From assembly GCF_947492815.1 (NCBI RefSeq), contig NZ_CANLOB010000012.1, forward strand, positions 62,001 through 126,000: DNA of 64,000 nucleotides, in the 5' to 3' direction. A model generated the notes under the pieces. The model searched no databases. It saw only the letters and a program-made list of their open reading frames with translations, and was not told the DNA's origin. Of this stretch, positions 19,027-28,219 are shown one piece after another (position 1 is the first letter of the stretch; every line of letters starts with the position of its first letter). The stretch is from an uncultured Dokdonia sp. (GTDB taxonomy: Bacteria > Bacteroidota > Bacteroidia > Flavobacteriales > Flavobacteriaceae). A program made the position numbers and the translations under genes.

Positions 19027-20271
19027 CTAAACAACTGTATTCTTCCTCAAATTTTCGACACGTTGCAACAAGGTTGGATGCGAATAATTTAATTTCACAT
19101 ATAATGGATGCGGTGTCAGGTTACTTAAGCTATTTTTAGATAGTTTTTTAAGCGAACTAATAAGTGGTTCGGCTTCGTAGGTTTCGGCGGCGTAATTGTC
19201 TGCTTCATATTCATGCTTTCGCGAAAGCGCACTCATAAAAAATCCAGTAACGGCAGAAATAGGTGTATATAAAATACCAAATACCACCATGCCTACATGA
19301 AAAGAAGGCGTCGTAACACCCACAGCTTCTGCTATAATAGGTTGCGCTAAACATAAAGAAAATAACCACAGTGTTACCCCAGTAATCATTACAGAAAGTA
19401 ATAGGTTTGTAATAATATGCTTTCGTTTATAATGCCCCACTTCATGGGCAAGTACCGCAACAATTTCTGTATCCTCCAGATCATTAATTAAGGTATCGTA
19501 CAATGTAATTCGTTTTTCGCGTCCCAGACCTGAGAAATAAGCATTTGCTTTGGTACTACGTTTAGAACCATCTATCGTAAAAATATGCGTAAGATTAAAT
19601 CCCACTTGTTTTGCATAGTGTTCTATTTTTGAACGCAACTCCCCTATTTCTAAGGGTGCTTGTTTATTGAATATAGGTACTATTAATCGGGCATAAAACA
19701 TATTCATAAACACCGAAAATACTGTTACAACACCCCATGCGTATAGCCAAAAAGTATGTTGTGTCGCTTCATAAATCCAAATGATTAATGCTAATAAACC
19801 TCCCCCTATCACAATGCTCATTGCCCAACCTTTGAGCTTATCCATAAAAAAAGTAATTGGTTTCATTTTATTAAACCCAAACTTCTCTTCGATCACAAAG
19901 GTGTTGTAATACGAAAAAGGCGTGGTCAATATATCACTAGCTAACATAATGATACCAAAAAAGATAAGTGCAACGCCTATAGGATGGTCTGTAAATGATC
20001 GTGCCCATTGATCTACAATCGCAAACCCATCAAAAAAGAAGAATGCCAGCATTAATAGTAAACTAAACGTAGCTGTATACGTTCCAAAACGGTCTTTTGT
20101 TCTTTTATAGGCCTGTGATTTTAGATATTCTTCTTCGTTATACACATCTTTTAAAGCCTCAGGAATGGGATCATTAAAATGTTTGGCGTTGAGATATCCC
20201 ATTACAAAATCGACTACGTATCCTATCACGAGAATTGCAATGATGCCATAAAATAATGTTTGCGATGTCAT
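19027..20271 (-). CDS. M48 family metallopeptidase (Ste24/CAAX prenyl protease-like)
   Basis: VLAHEVGHYKRKH zinc motif, EYEADNYAAE, multiple TM segments. Confidence 0.94.
   Translation of the reverse strand: MTSQTLFYGIIAILVIGYVVDFVMGYLNAKHFNDPIPEALKDVYNEEEYLKSQAYKRTKDRFGTYTATFSLLLMLAFFFFDGFAIVDQWARSFTDHPIGVALIFFGIIMLASDILTTPFSYYNTFVIEEKFGFNKMKPITFFMDKLKGWAMSIVIGGGLLALIIWIYEATQHTFWLYAWGVVTVFSVFMNMFYARLIVPIFNKQAPLEIGELRSKIEHYAKQVGFNLTHIFTIDGSKRSTKANAYFSGLGREKRITLYDTLINDLEDTEIVAVLAHEVGHYKRKHIITNLLLSVMITGVTLWLFSLCLAQPIIAEAVGVTTPSFHVGMVVFGILYTPISAVTGFFMSALSRKHEYEADNYAAETYEAEPLISSLKKLSKNSLSNLTPHPLYVKLNYSHPTLLQRVENLRKNTVV
19215..19228. repeat. interspersed palindrome GCTTTCGCGAAAGC inside the M48 gene
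   Basis: Perfect copy, read in another frame (ALSRKH). Confidence 0.95.
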
Positions 20272-20309
20272 AAATAGTATATGAATTTTAAATTATTTAG
20301 TTTGTATTT

Positions 20310-20323
20310 GCTTTCGCGAAAGC
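20310..20323. repeat. interspersed palindrome GCTTTCGCGAAAGC between spoU-like and M48 genes
   Basis: Perfect copy, 2 nt 3' of the spoU-like stop codon. Confidence 0.95.
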
Positions 20324-20325
20324 GG

Positions 20326-21123
20326 TTAAAAACCACGTTGACGTTTTGCTTCAAAAGTAAGAATTCCTGCCGCTACACTCACATTCATACTGTCTATTTC
20401 TCCACACATGGGAATGATAATATTTTGAGTACTTGCCGTGCGCCATGGAGCTGTGAGACCCGTAGCTTCTGTTCCTACAACAATAGCTGTGGGTTGGGTA
20501 TAATCTTGCATATGGTAGGATTGTGCTTCTTGTAGAATAGCACTAAAAATCTGAATTCCTTTCTCTTGTAAAAACGAGATCACTTCTTCTGTAGGAGCTA
20601 ATGCAATTTGATTGGTAAAAACACAACCTACACTAGATCTTATGATATTTGGATTGTACAAATCTGTTTTAGGATTTGCAATGATCACTGCATCTACTGC
20701 AGCAGCATCGGCGGTACGTAATAAAGCACCTATATTGCCTGGTTTTTCAGGAGCTTCGGCAATAAGTACCAGTGGGTTTTCTGGTAATTGTAACTCTTGT
20801 AAAGTGGTTTTTTTTGCTTTCGCGAAAGCGATCACAGCCTCCGTCCCATCTCGATACGCCACTTTACGATATACCTCATCAGCCAGTGATGTGACCAGAA
20901 CGCCTTCTAAAGAATCAATAAGTGCAACTACGGAAACATCTTCAATAAAAGATGCTTTTATATACAATTCTGAAATACTATATCCACCAGCAATCGCCAA
21001 GTTAATTTCTCGCAACCCTTCTATAAGAAATGCATCTTCTAATTGACGAGCCTTAGCTTTAGACTGTATCTTTATGAGCTTCTTTACCGTAGGATTTTGA
21101 GAACTTGAAATATACTTTAACAT
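20326..21123 (-). CDS. TrmH/SpoU family RNA methyltransferase
   Basis: SSQNPTVKKLIKIQ N-terminus, EAPEKPGNIGALLRTADAAAVDAVII, VVGTEATGLTAPW, IPMCGEIDSMNVSVAAGILTFEAKRQ. Confidence 0.93.
   Translation of the reverse strand: MLKYISSSQNPTVKKLIKIQSKAKARQLEDAFLIEGLREINLAIAGGYSISELYIKASFIEDVSVVALIDSLEGVLVTSLADEVYRKVAYRDGTEAVIAFAKAKKTTLQELQLPENPLVLIAEAPEKPGNIGALLRTADAAAVDAVIIANPKTDLYNPNIIRSSVGCVFTNQIALAPTEEVISFLQEKGIQIFSAILQEAQSYHMQDYTQPTAIVVGTEATGLTAPWRTASTQNIIIPMCGEIDSMNVSVAAGILTFEAKRQRGF
20816..20829. repeat. interspersed palindrome GCTTTCGCGAAAGC inside the SpoU-like gene
   Basis: Perfect copy, read as IAFAKAK. Confidence 0.95.
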
Positions 21124-21190
21124 AAATAATAGATGCAATTATTCAAAGAGCAAAGGTATTATAACTATTTTTACTTTTAAACTACTAATT

Positions 21191-23059
21191 ATGAATAAAC
21201 TATTACTTTGTGTCCTGATATTGGGATGTGTTTTTACGACCAACGCCGCTTCTTTAGAAGCCATCGAAAACCCGCCTGTAGATCTTGGAGCATGTGATGA
21301 AGATAATGGGGTTGCTACCTTTGACCTTACTCAAAACAATACTATTGTTTTAGGGTCTCAAAATCCTGCTGATTTTAATATTACATATCATCTAACACAA
21401 GCAGATGCAGAAAATAACACTAATGCAATTCCTAATCCAAATGCATATACAAGTAGTGATGCTACGGTATTTGTACGTGTAGAAGAAACGGCTAATACAG
21501 ATCTATTTGAAATTGGAGTGTTTAATGTGATTGTATTATTTCTTCCAGATATATCTTCAAATATAAGTGATCTTATAGGATGTGATCTAAATCAAGATGG
21601 ATTTATATCTATTGATCTTGCTTCAAAACAAGATGAGATTCTTTTAGGTCAAGATTCTATTGATTTTATTATCACTTACCATACTTCTTTTTTAGATGCT
21701 ACTGACGGTATAAATTCTATAACTACACCTTTTAACTATACAAATCAAATAGCAAATACTAATGAAACTATCTGGGTGCGTGTTCAACGTAATGATGGTA
21801 CTATCAATGACTGTGTAGCGATCACAAGTTTTAATATTATTATTGTGTCTCCTCCTGAAATCAATCCATCAGGGATGGATATTAATATCACTGTTTGTAA
21901 TGATGATAGTGTTAATGAAGACCCTATAGGAATTACTACATTTGACTTAACCACTTTTGAAGACGATATTACAGGTGGTGATGTGACGTTAATGGTATCT
22001 TATTTTGCATCACTAGCTGATCTGAATGCAAATATTCCTATTGCTGATCCATCGGCATATACCAATACCAGCAATCCTCAAACAATTCAATTTACAGTAA
22101 GTACATTTGTTTTTACTTCTTGTGCTACTCAGGGATCATTTGATATCGAAGTACTACCGTTACCAAGTCCAGTTCCTAATACTGAATTAGCACAGTGTGA
22201 CGATGATGCAGATGGTTTTGCTTCCTTTGATTTATTTACTTTAAATGATGTGATTGCAAATGGAGAAGTAGTTAATATTTTCTATTTTGAAACAGCATCA
22301 GAAGCAGTCATTGGAGACCCTAGTACTGCTATTGATCCTAATGTTCCCTACAACAATAGTATCCCATCTTTACAAACACTATATGTTAGAGTTGAAAGCA
22401 CTGTAAGTATTATAGATGGTCTTCCTTGCTTTGTGATTGTAGAAGTCAACTTAGTTATTGAAAATTGTGTAGATACCGATGATGATGGCATTCCTGATGA
22501 AGAGGAAGACTTGAATGGTAATGGAGATTTAGAAGATGATGACACAGATAATGATGATATTCCTAATTACTTAGATGATGATGATGATGGAGATTTAGTC
22601 ATGACCATCGATGAAATCACAGGAATAGGAGCTGGTATTGCGCCGCAAGACTTTATAGATACCGATGATGATACCATAGAAAATTATTTGGACGATGACG
22701 ATGATGGAGACGGTGTATTAACCATAGATGAGGATTATAACAACAGTGGATCTCCTCTAGATGATGATATAAATGATAATGATATTCCAGATTTCTTAGA
22801 TCCTGATGTTGCGTTAAGCACTGATGAATTTGAAATAGCAAACTTTGCTGTATATCCAAATCCTGCTACATCAGTAGTTACGTTAGAAAATATTGATGTA
22901 GATGCTACAATTACCGTTTACGACACTTTAGGGCGTACTGTATTATTCTTTACAAATGATACTACGGAAAGGTATTCTATAGATATAAGTACCTTAACGA
23001 ACGGGCTCTATTTTATAAGTGTGAGTAACAGAAGACCAGTTACATTCATTAAAAACTAA
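21191..23059 (+). CDS. T9SS-exported Asp-rich repeat protein with type A C-terminal sorting domain (paralog 1)
   Basis: Signal peptide; repeated CDDD.DGFA.FDL modules; DTDDDGIPDEEEDLNGNGD... Asp-rich block; C-terminal NFAVYPNPATSVVTLENIDVDATITVYDTLGRTVLF...GLYFISVSNRRPVTFIKN. Confidence 0.85.
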   Translation: MNKLLLCVLILGCVFTTNAASLEAIENPPVDLGACDEDNGVATFDLTQNNTIVLGSQNPADFNITYHLTQADAENNTNAIPNPNAYTSSDATVFVRVEETANTDLFEIGVFNVIVLFLPDISSNISDLIGCDLNQDGFISIDLASKQDEILLGQDSIDFIITYHTSFLDATDGINSITTPFNYTNQIANTNETIWVRVQRNDGTINDCVAITSFNIIIVSPPEINPSGMDINITVCNDDSVNEDPIGITTFDLTTFEDDITGGDVTLMVSYFASLADLNANIPIADPSAYTNTSNPQTIQFTVSTFVFTSCATQGSFDIEVLPLPSPVPNTELAQCDDDADGFASFDLFTLNDVIANGEVVNIFYFETASEAVIGDPSTAIDPNVPYNNSIPSLQTLYVRVESTVSIIDGLPCFVIVEVNLVIENCVDTDDDGIPDEEEDLNGNGDLEDDDTDNDDIPNYLDDDDDGDLVMTIDEITGIGAGIAPQDFIDTDDDTIENYLDDDDDGDGVLTIDEDYNNSGSPLDDDINDNDIPDFLDPDVALSTDEFEIANFAVYPNPATSVVTLENIDVDATITVYDTLGRTVLFFTNDTTERYSIDISTLTNGLYFISVSNRRPVTFIKN

Positions 23060-23066
23060 TCATCAA

Positions 23067-25496
23067 ATGAAAAAACTACTTTTTTATATCCTACTAGTAG
23101 GATGCGTTTATACGACGCAAGCTTCTATAGCATCTATAGAAAATCCGCCTGTAGACCTTTACATATGTGATGATGATAATGATGGTTTTGCCACATTTGA
23201 TCTTACTCAAAATAACGCTATTGTCTTAGGAACTCAAAATCCTGCAGATTTTCAAATTACGTATCATATATCACAAGCTGATGCGACTACTAATGTGAAT
23301 CCTATACCAAATGCAAACGCATTTACAAGCATGACTACTACTATTTTTATACGTGTAGAAGAAATTGCTAATTCGAATATGTTTGAAATTGGAGTGTTTA
23401 ATGTGTTTGTTAACGATAATCCTCCTATAGCAACTCCATTACCAGATCTTATACAATGTAATGATGGAAGTAATCAGGCTGTATTTGATCTTCATATAAA
23501 TACACCAACGATTATAGGAAATTTGGACCCTACTGACTATACAGTTACATATCATGAAAGTCAAACGGATGCAACTAATAACGCTCTTCCTATTGGTAAT
23601 CCATTAAATTATCTTGTTAGCGCACCAGGTACTGTCATTTGGGCACGATTAGAAAGTGCAACAACTGGATGTTTTTCCATTGCTTCTTTTAATGTAATTA
23701 TTAACCCTCAACCTGTTTTTACGACACCTGACCCTGTTGAAGTTTGTGATGACATAGAAAGCGGTAGCGATGTAGATGAATTAGCAACGTTTGATTTAAA
23801 TAGTCTTGCTATTGATGCTACTAATGGTGATCCAAATTTGGCTATTTCTTTTCACCTGACACAATCTGATGCAAATAATAGCCAGAACCCTTTACCAGAT
23901 ATGTATCAAAATGTTACTCCTGGCATACAAACTGTTTGGATGCTTGTTTGGATCACTGCTCCTAATAGCTGCTCAAGTGTTGTGCCTGTCACATTAATTG
24001 TAAATGCTTTACCATCTCCAAGTTCTATTCCAAATGTTATTGTGTGTGATGATACTAATGATGGTATCGGATTTTTTGACCTAGCTCCATTACAAGAAGA
24101 TATATTAAATGGAGAAACTAACGCTTCTTTAACTTTTCATGAGACATTAGAAGACGCAGAAATAGGTACACCATCTATTGACATAACTATACCTTATGAA
24201 AGTGTTGCTAATCCACAAATTCTTTATGTACGTGCTACAGATATAGACCCTCTTACAACTACAGAATGTTTTAGAATTATTACAATTACATTAGAGGCAT
24301 TTCCTATTCCTATAACTACGACTCCTTCAGATTATGAAGTATGTGACGATGATAATGATGGAATTTTTAATGCATTTGTTCTATCGAGTCGTAATGATGA
24401 AATTACTGGTGGAGCTCCAGATGTAGAAGTCATTTATTATTTTACTGAAAGTGATGCGATCAATGCCGTTGTTGGTATAGATATAGATGATATGAATTAT
24501 ATCAATAGTAATGACCCTTTTTTCCAAACAGTATATGCCAGAATAGAAAATACAATTTCAGGTTGTTTTGCAATAGAACCACTTAACCTTGTCGTATTAA
24601 ACACTCCTGAAATTAACAATACTCCTAGTGCTTATAGTGTCTGTGATAATGATAGTGACGGACTTGGCTTTTTTGACTTAACCACCAGAGAATCTGAGAT
24701 ATTAAATGGTTTAAATCCTGCAAATTATGAGATTAATTGGTTTGTAAACCAAGTTGCCGTAGATAATAATGTTCCTATTGCAGATCCTACTAATTATACT
24801 AGTAATGCATCTACTGTTATTGCAGTAGTTACTGATATTGATCAAAGTACTACCACTTTTTGTTCTGCACAAGTAACACTCGAACTTAATCTAAATGCGT
24901 GTGTAGATACAGACGATGATGGAGTTCCTGATGAAGAGGAAGACTTGAATGGTAATGGAGATTTAGAAGATGATGACACAGATAATGATGATATTCCTAA
25001 TTACTTAGATGATGATGATGATGGAGATTTAGTCATGACCATCGATGAAATCACAGGAATAGGAGCTGGTATTGCACCTCAAGACTTTATAGACACTGAT
25101 GATGATATGATAGAAAACTATCTGGACGACGACGATGATGGAGACGGTGTATTAACCATAGATGAAGATTATAACAACAGTGGATCTCCGCTAGATGATG
25201 ATACAAATGATAATGATATTCCAGATTTCTTAGATCCTGATGTTGCGTTAAGTATTGATGATTTTGAAATAGCAAACTTTGCTGTATATCCAAATCCAAC
25301 AACAGCAAATATTACAATAACAGGTACTATTCCATTTGACAAAATTAGTGTCTACGATATTACAGGAAAGTTACTTCTAGAGCAAACTATAGCTTCTCAA
25401 ATCATACATACAGTAGTACTTCCTTCTATTAAAAAAGGTATCTATTTTATACGCATCGATAATCAATCTCAGACATTGCGATTTATAAAGAAGTAA
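23067..25496 (+). CDS. T9SS-exported Asp-rich repeat protein (paralog 2)
   Basis: Same architecture as 21191-23059 with more modules; T9SS CTD FAVYPNPTTANITITG...GIYFIRIDNQSQTLRFIKK. Confidence 0.85.
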   Translation: MKKLLFYILLVGCVYTTQASIASIENPPVDLYICDDDNDGFATFDLTQNNAIVLGTQNPADFQITYHISQADATTNVNPIPNANAFTSMTTTIFIRVEEIANSNMFEIGVFNVFVNDNPPIATPLPDLIQCNDGSNQAVFDLHINTPTIIGNLDPTDYTVTYHESQTDATNNALPIGNPLNYLVSAPGTVIWARLESATTGCFSIASFNVIINPQPVFTTPDPVEVCDDIESGSDVDELATFDLNSLAIDATNGDPNLAISFHLTQSDANNSQNPLPDMYQNVTPGIQTVWMLVWITAPNSCSSVVPVTLIVNALPSPSSIPNVIVCDDTNDGIGFFDLAPLQEDILNGETNASLTFHETLEDAEIGTPSIDITIPYESVANPQILYVRATDIDPLTTTECFRIITITLEAFPIPITTTPSDYEVCDDDNDGIFNAFVLSSRNDEITGGAPDVEVIYYFTESDAINAVVGIDIDDMNYINSNDPFFQTVYARIENTISGCFAIEPLNLVVLNTPEINNTPSAYSVCDNDSDGLGFFDLTTRESEILNGLNPANYEINWFVNQVAVDNNVPIADPTNYTSNASTVIAVVTDIDQSTTTFCSAQVTLELNLNACVDTDDDGVPDEEEDLNGNGDLEDDDTDNDDIPNYLDDDDDGDLVMTIDEITGIGAGIAPQDFIDTDDDMIENYLDDDDDGDGVLTIDEDYNNSGSPLDDDTNDNDIPDFLDPDVALSIDDFEIANFAVYPNPTTANITITGTIPFDKISVYDITGKLLLEQTIASQIIHTVVLPSIKKGIYFIRIDNQSQTLRFIKK

Positions 25497-25551
25497 GCTA
25501 GCATCCTATAAAAGTATCTCGGAATTCTATAAAGTTCCTTACTTTTATAGG

Positions 25552-26448
25552 ATGAAAAAAATTACTATAAAATTACTTGGAGTGCTGTGTATGCTAACTT
25601 CTTCAATTGCTATTTCGCAAGTAACGGCAAACCAACCACAGGATTTATTTACTTGTGATATTAATAATCCTGGAGATGGGTTTGAATTCTTTGATCTTAC
25701 GACGACTATTCCTGAGATTATTGGAGATCAAACCAATGTAAACGTCTCGTTTCATCTTACGTCTGGAGATGCGCTTGGTAATGGTCCTGGTTTCCCAAAC
25801 CCTGGGAGTTATCAGAATGTCGTAAACCCTCAATTGGTGTTTGTACGTGTACAAGGTAATGGAGATAGTCAGATTACTACTTTTACTATTGAAGTACGAT
25901 TGGCTTTTGAACCAGATACCACTACACCCGAACCTTTACTTATTTTTGATGTTGAAGGTGATGGTTTTGAAGTATTTGACCTTACCGACATTATCCCTCA
26001 GTTCACGAATGATCCTTTTGTATTAGATATTACATATTATGAAACATTAGAAGATGCGCAAGCTAATTTAAACCCTATTGCTGACCCTGAAAATTATACC
26101 AACACTATTCCAGAAATGCAAACTATATATGTGCGTTTTCAAAATGCACCACAGGAAGAGTGTGTAACCATTGCTACTTTTGAAATCATTGCAGATCCAG
26201 AGTTAAGTATTGACGATGAGCGTTTATCTTCTGTTAAAGTATATCCAAATCCCTCTTCTTCTGTAATTACTGTAGAAAATATCGACTTAGATGCTACAAT
26301 AACCATATATGACACCTTAGGTCGTACTGTATTATCTGTAGTAAATAATAACACAACAAGTTATTCAATGGATGTGCATACGCTTACCAATGGTGTTTAT
26401 TTTATGGAAATTGATAACAGAAAACCAATACAATTCATTAAAAACTAA
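25552..26448 (+). CDS. T9SS-exported short paralog lacking the Asp-rich block (paralog 3)
   Basis: FDLTT modules and CTD VKVYPNPSSSVITVENIDLDATITIYDTLGRTVLS...GVYFMEIDNRKPIQFIKN, close to the CTD of paralog 1. Confidence 0.82.
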   Translation: MKKITIKLLGVLCMLTSSIAISQVTANQPQDLFTCDINNPGDGFEFFDLTTTIPEIIGDQTNVNVSFHLTSGDALGNGPGFPNPGSYQNVVNPQLVFVRVQGNGDSQITTFTIEVRLAFEPDTTTPEPLLIFDVEGDGFEVFDLTDIIPQFTNDPFVLDITYYETLEDAQANLNPIADPENYTNTIPEMQTIYVRFQNAPQEECVTIATFEIIADPELSIDDERLSSVKVYPNPSSSVITVENIDLDATITIYDTLGRTVLSVVNNNTTSYSMDVHTLTNGVYFMEIDNRKPIQFIKN

Positions 26449-26455
26449 TCATCAA

Positions 26456-27250
26456 ATGAAAAAAATTATCATTTTAGTTGCTGTAGCTATTTTCGCTTTA
26501 AGCTGTAAAGAAAAAGTACAAGAAACTACAACAATTGTTACTGAAGAAGTTACCAAAACCATTGCAAAAGAATATCCAGAAGGAATTGCTCCTGTATTCA
26601 AGGCACATGGCGGTATTCAGAAATGGAATGACATGAAAACGCTTGCATTTACCTTAAAAAAGGAAAATGGCAATGAGCATCATACGGTAGATTTAAATTC
26701 CCGTAAAGTTACCATCGAAACAGAAAAATACACACTAGGATTTAATGGCGAAAAAGTATGGATTGCACAAGATTCTGCACATTTCCCAATTAAACGTGCT
26801 CGTTTCTATCATAACTTAATGTTTTACTTTTATGCGATGCCTTTTGTATTAGGTGATGATGGTATTACCTATAGTGATGTCCCTGCATTAGAATTTGAAG
26901 GTGTAACATATCCTGGTACTAAAATTTCTTTTGGAAGTGGTATTGGAGATGCTCCAGATGATGAATATATCGTATATCGTAATCCAGAAACAAATCAAAT
27001 GGAATGGCTTGCGTATACAGTAACCTATGGAAAAAATGAAAAAAGCGATCGTTTCAGCTTTATCAAATACGATCAGTGGAATGATGTTGGAGGATTACAA
27101 TTACCAAGTGTATTACAATGGTATACTGTAGAAGATGGAGTTCCTACAAAAATAAGTGGTGAACGTTCATTTACAAATGCAACAATCACTGAAAAACCAT
27201 TAGATGCTTCTAAATTTGCGATTCCTGAGGGAGCTGAAGTTGAAGAGTAA
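26456..27250 (+). CDS. lipoprotein of unknown function
   Basis: ATG at 26456: MKKIIILVAVAIFALSCKEK lipobox; complete ORF. Confidence 0.78.
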   Translation: MKKIIILVAVAIFALSCKEKVQETTTIVTEEVTKTIAKEYPEGIAPVFKAHGGIQKWNDMKTLAFTLKKENGNEHHTVDLNSRKVTIETEKYTLGFNGEKVWIAQDSAHFPIKRARFYHNLMFYFYAMPFVLGDDGITYSDVPALEFEGVTYPGTKISFGSGIGDAPDDEYIVYRNPETNQMEWLAYTVTYGKNEKSDRFSFIKYDQWNDVGGLQLPSVLQWYTVEDGVPTKISGERSFTNATITEKPLDASKFAIPEGAEVEE

Positions 27251-27275
27251 ACACTTTACAAAAGTATACTATATA

Positions 27276-27314
27276 AAATAGGCTTAGTTTTACAACTAAG
27301 CCTATTTTTATTTT
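27276..27314 (+). terminator. rho-independent terminator
   Basis: aaaataggcttagtt-ttac-aactaagcctatttttatttt. Confidence 0.85.
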
Positions 27315-27396
27315 AGTTAACTATTATCGGTTATGACTACTCTTCTTCACGACGTTATTAGTTTCACTAAACATCAATACTAACTAAAAACAAACC

Positions 27397-28161
27397 ATGA
27401 AAAAAATTACTATTTTATTTTTACTAATATCTATCTCTTTATACACTTCTTGTTCTTCTGATGCTGATCCAGATCCAGGACCTGAAACCCAAGAGTTTCC
27501 AGAAAATATTTTTACAGGAAATGTTACTCTCGAAACACAACAAGAAGTAAATGAATTTGGAGCCAACAACTATACTATTATAGAAGGGCAAGTAGTTATA
27601 GGGAAATTGTTTGATGAAGATAATGTGAGCGACCTAACACCTCTTATTGCTCTCAAAGAAGTTAGATTATTCTCATTACGTATTCATGCTGATCTTATTA
27701 CTTCTTTTGAAGGTCTGAATAATTTAGAAAAAGTAACCGGCTTAACAATCAGCACAACACAAAATCTAATTAATTTTGAGGGATTAGACAATCTAACTAC
27801 TATTGGAAATCCTGGAGAAAACTTTCGATTTAATATTGATACAAATATAGCATTAACATCATTCGAAGGGCTAGAGAGTCTAACTACACTTAATACTACC
27901 GATTTTATCTTCGGGAATAACCCTGTATTAAGCAGTTTAAATGGATTAGAAAATGTGACTACATTACCTGCTGTTTTACTAGGTCAAAATGCTACTTGTG
28001 CAGGGTCCTCAACAACGGTTTTGTGCGGAAACCCGATGTTAACAGATTTTTGCGCTATTCAAAATGCAGTTTTGAATACAGATTTTGTTCTGTTTAGTAT
28101 TGAATTAAATGGATATAATCCTACTTTAGAAGACTTTGCAAATGGTGACTGTAGTATATAA
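27397..28161 (+). CDS. lipoprotein with LRR-like / receptor-L-like repeats
   Basis: LYTSCSSDADPDPG lipobox; repeated FEGLNNLEKVTGLTI / FEGLDNLTTIGN / FEGLESLTTLN / LNGLENVTTLP. Confidence 0.75.
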   Translation: MKKITILFLLISISLYTSCSSDADPDPGPETQEFPENIFTGNVTLETQQEVNEFGANNYTIIEGQVVIGKLFDEDNVSDLTPLIALKEVRLFSLRIHADLITSFEGLNNLEKVTGLTISTTQNLINFEGLDNLTTIGNPGENFRFNIDTNIALTSFEGLESLTTLNTTDFIFGNNPVLSSLNGLENVTTLPAVLLGQNATCAGSSTTVLCGNPMLTDFCAIQNAVLNTDFVLFSIELNGYNPTLEDFANGDCSI

Positions 28162-28164
28162 AAC

Positions 28165-28206
28165 AAAAAAATGGCTGTCTATTCTATGTAGACAGCCATT
28201 TTTTTT
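28165..28206. terminator. bidirectional rho-independent terminator between convergent genes
   Basis: aaaaaaatggctgtcta-ttcta-tgtagacagccatttttttt. Confidence 0.88.
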
Positions 28207-28219
28207 ATGAATAATATAC

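Noticed and set aside
22653-22859. Minus-strand ORF opposite the Asp-rich block of paralog 1 (and 25087-25308 opposite paralog 2)
   Set aside because: His/Gln/Leu-rich translation is the mirror of GAT/GAC Asp repeats; conservation is explained by the sense gene.
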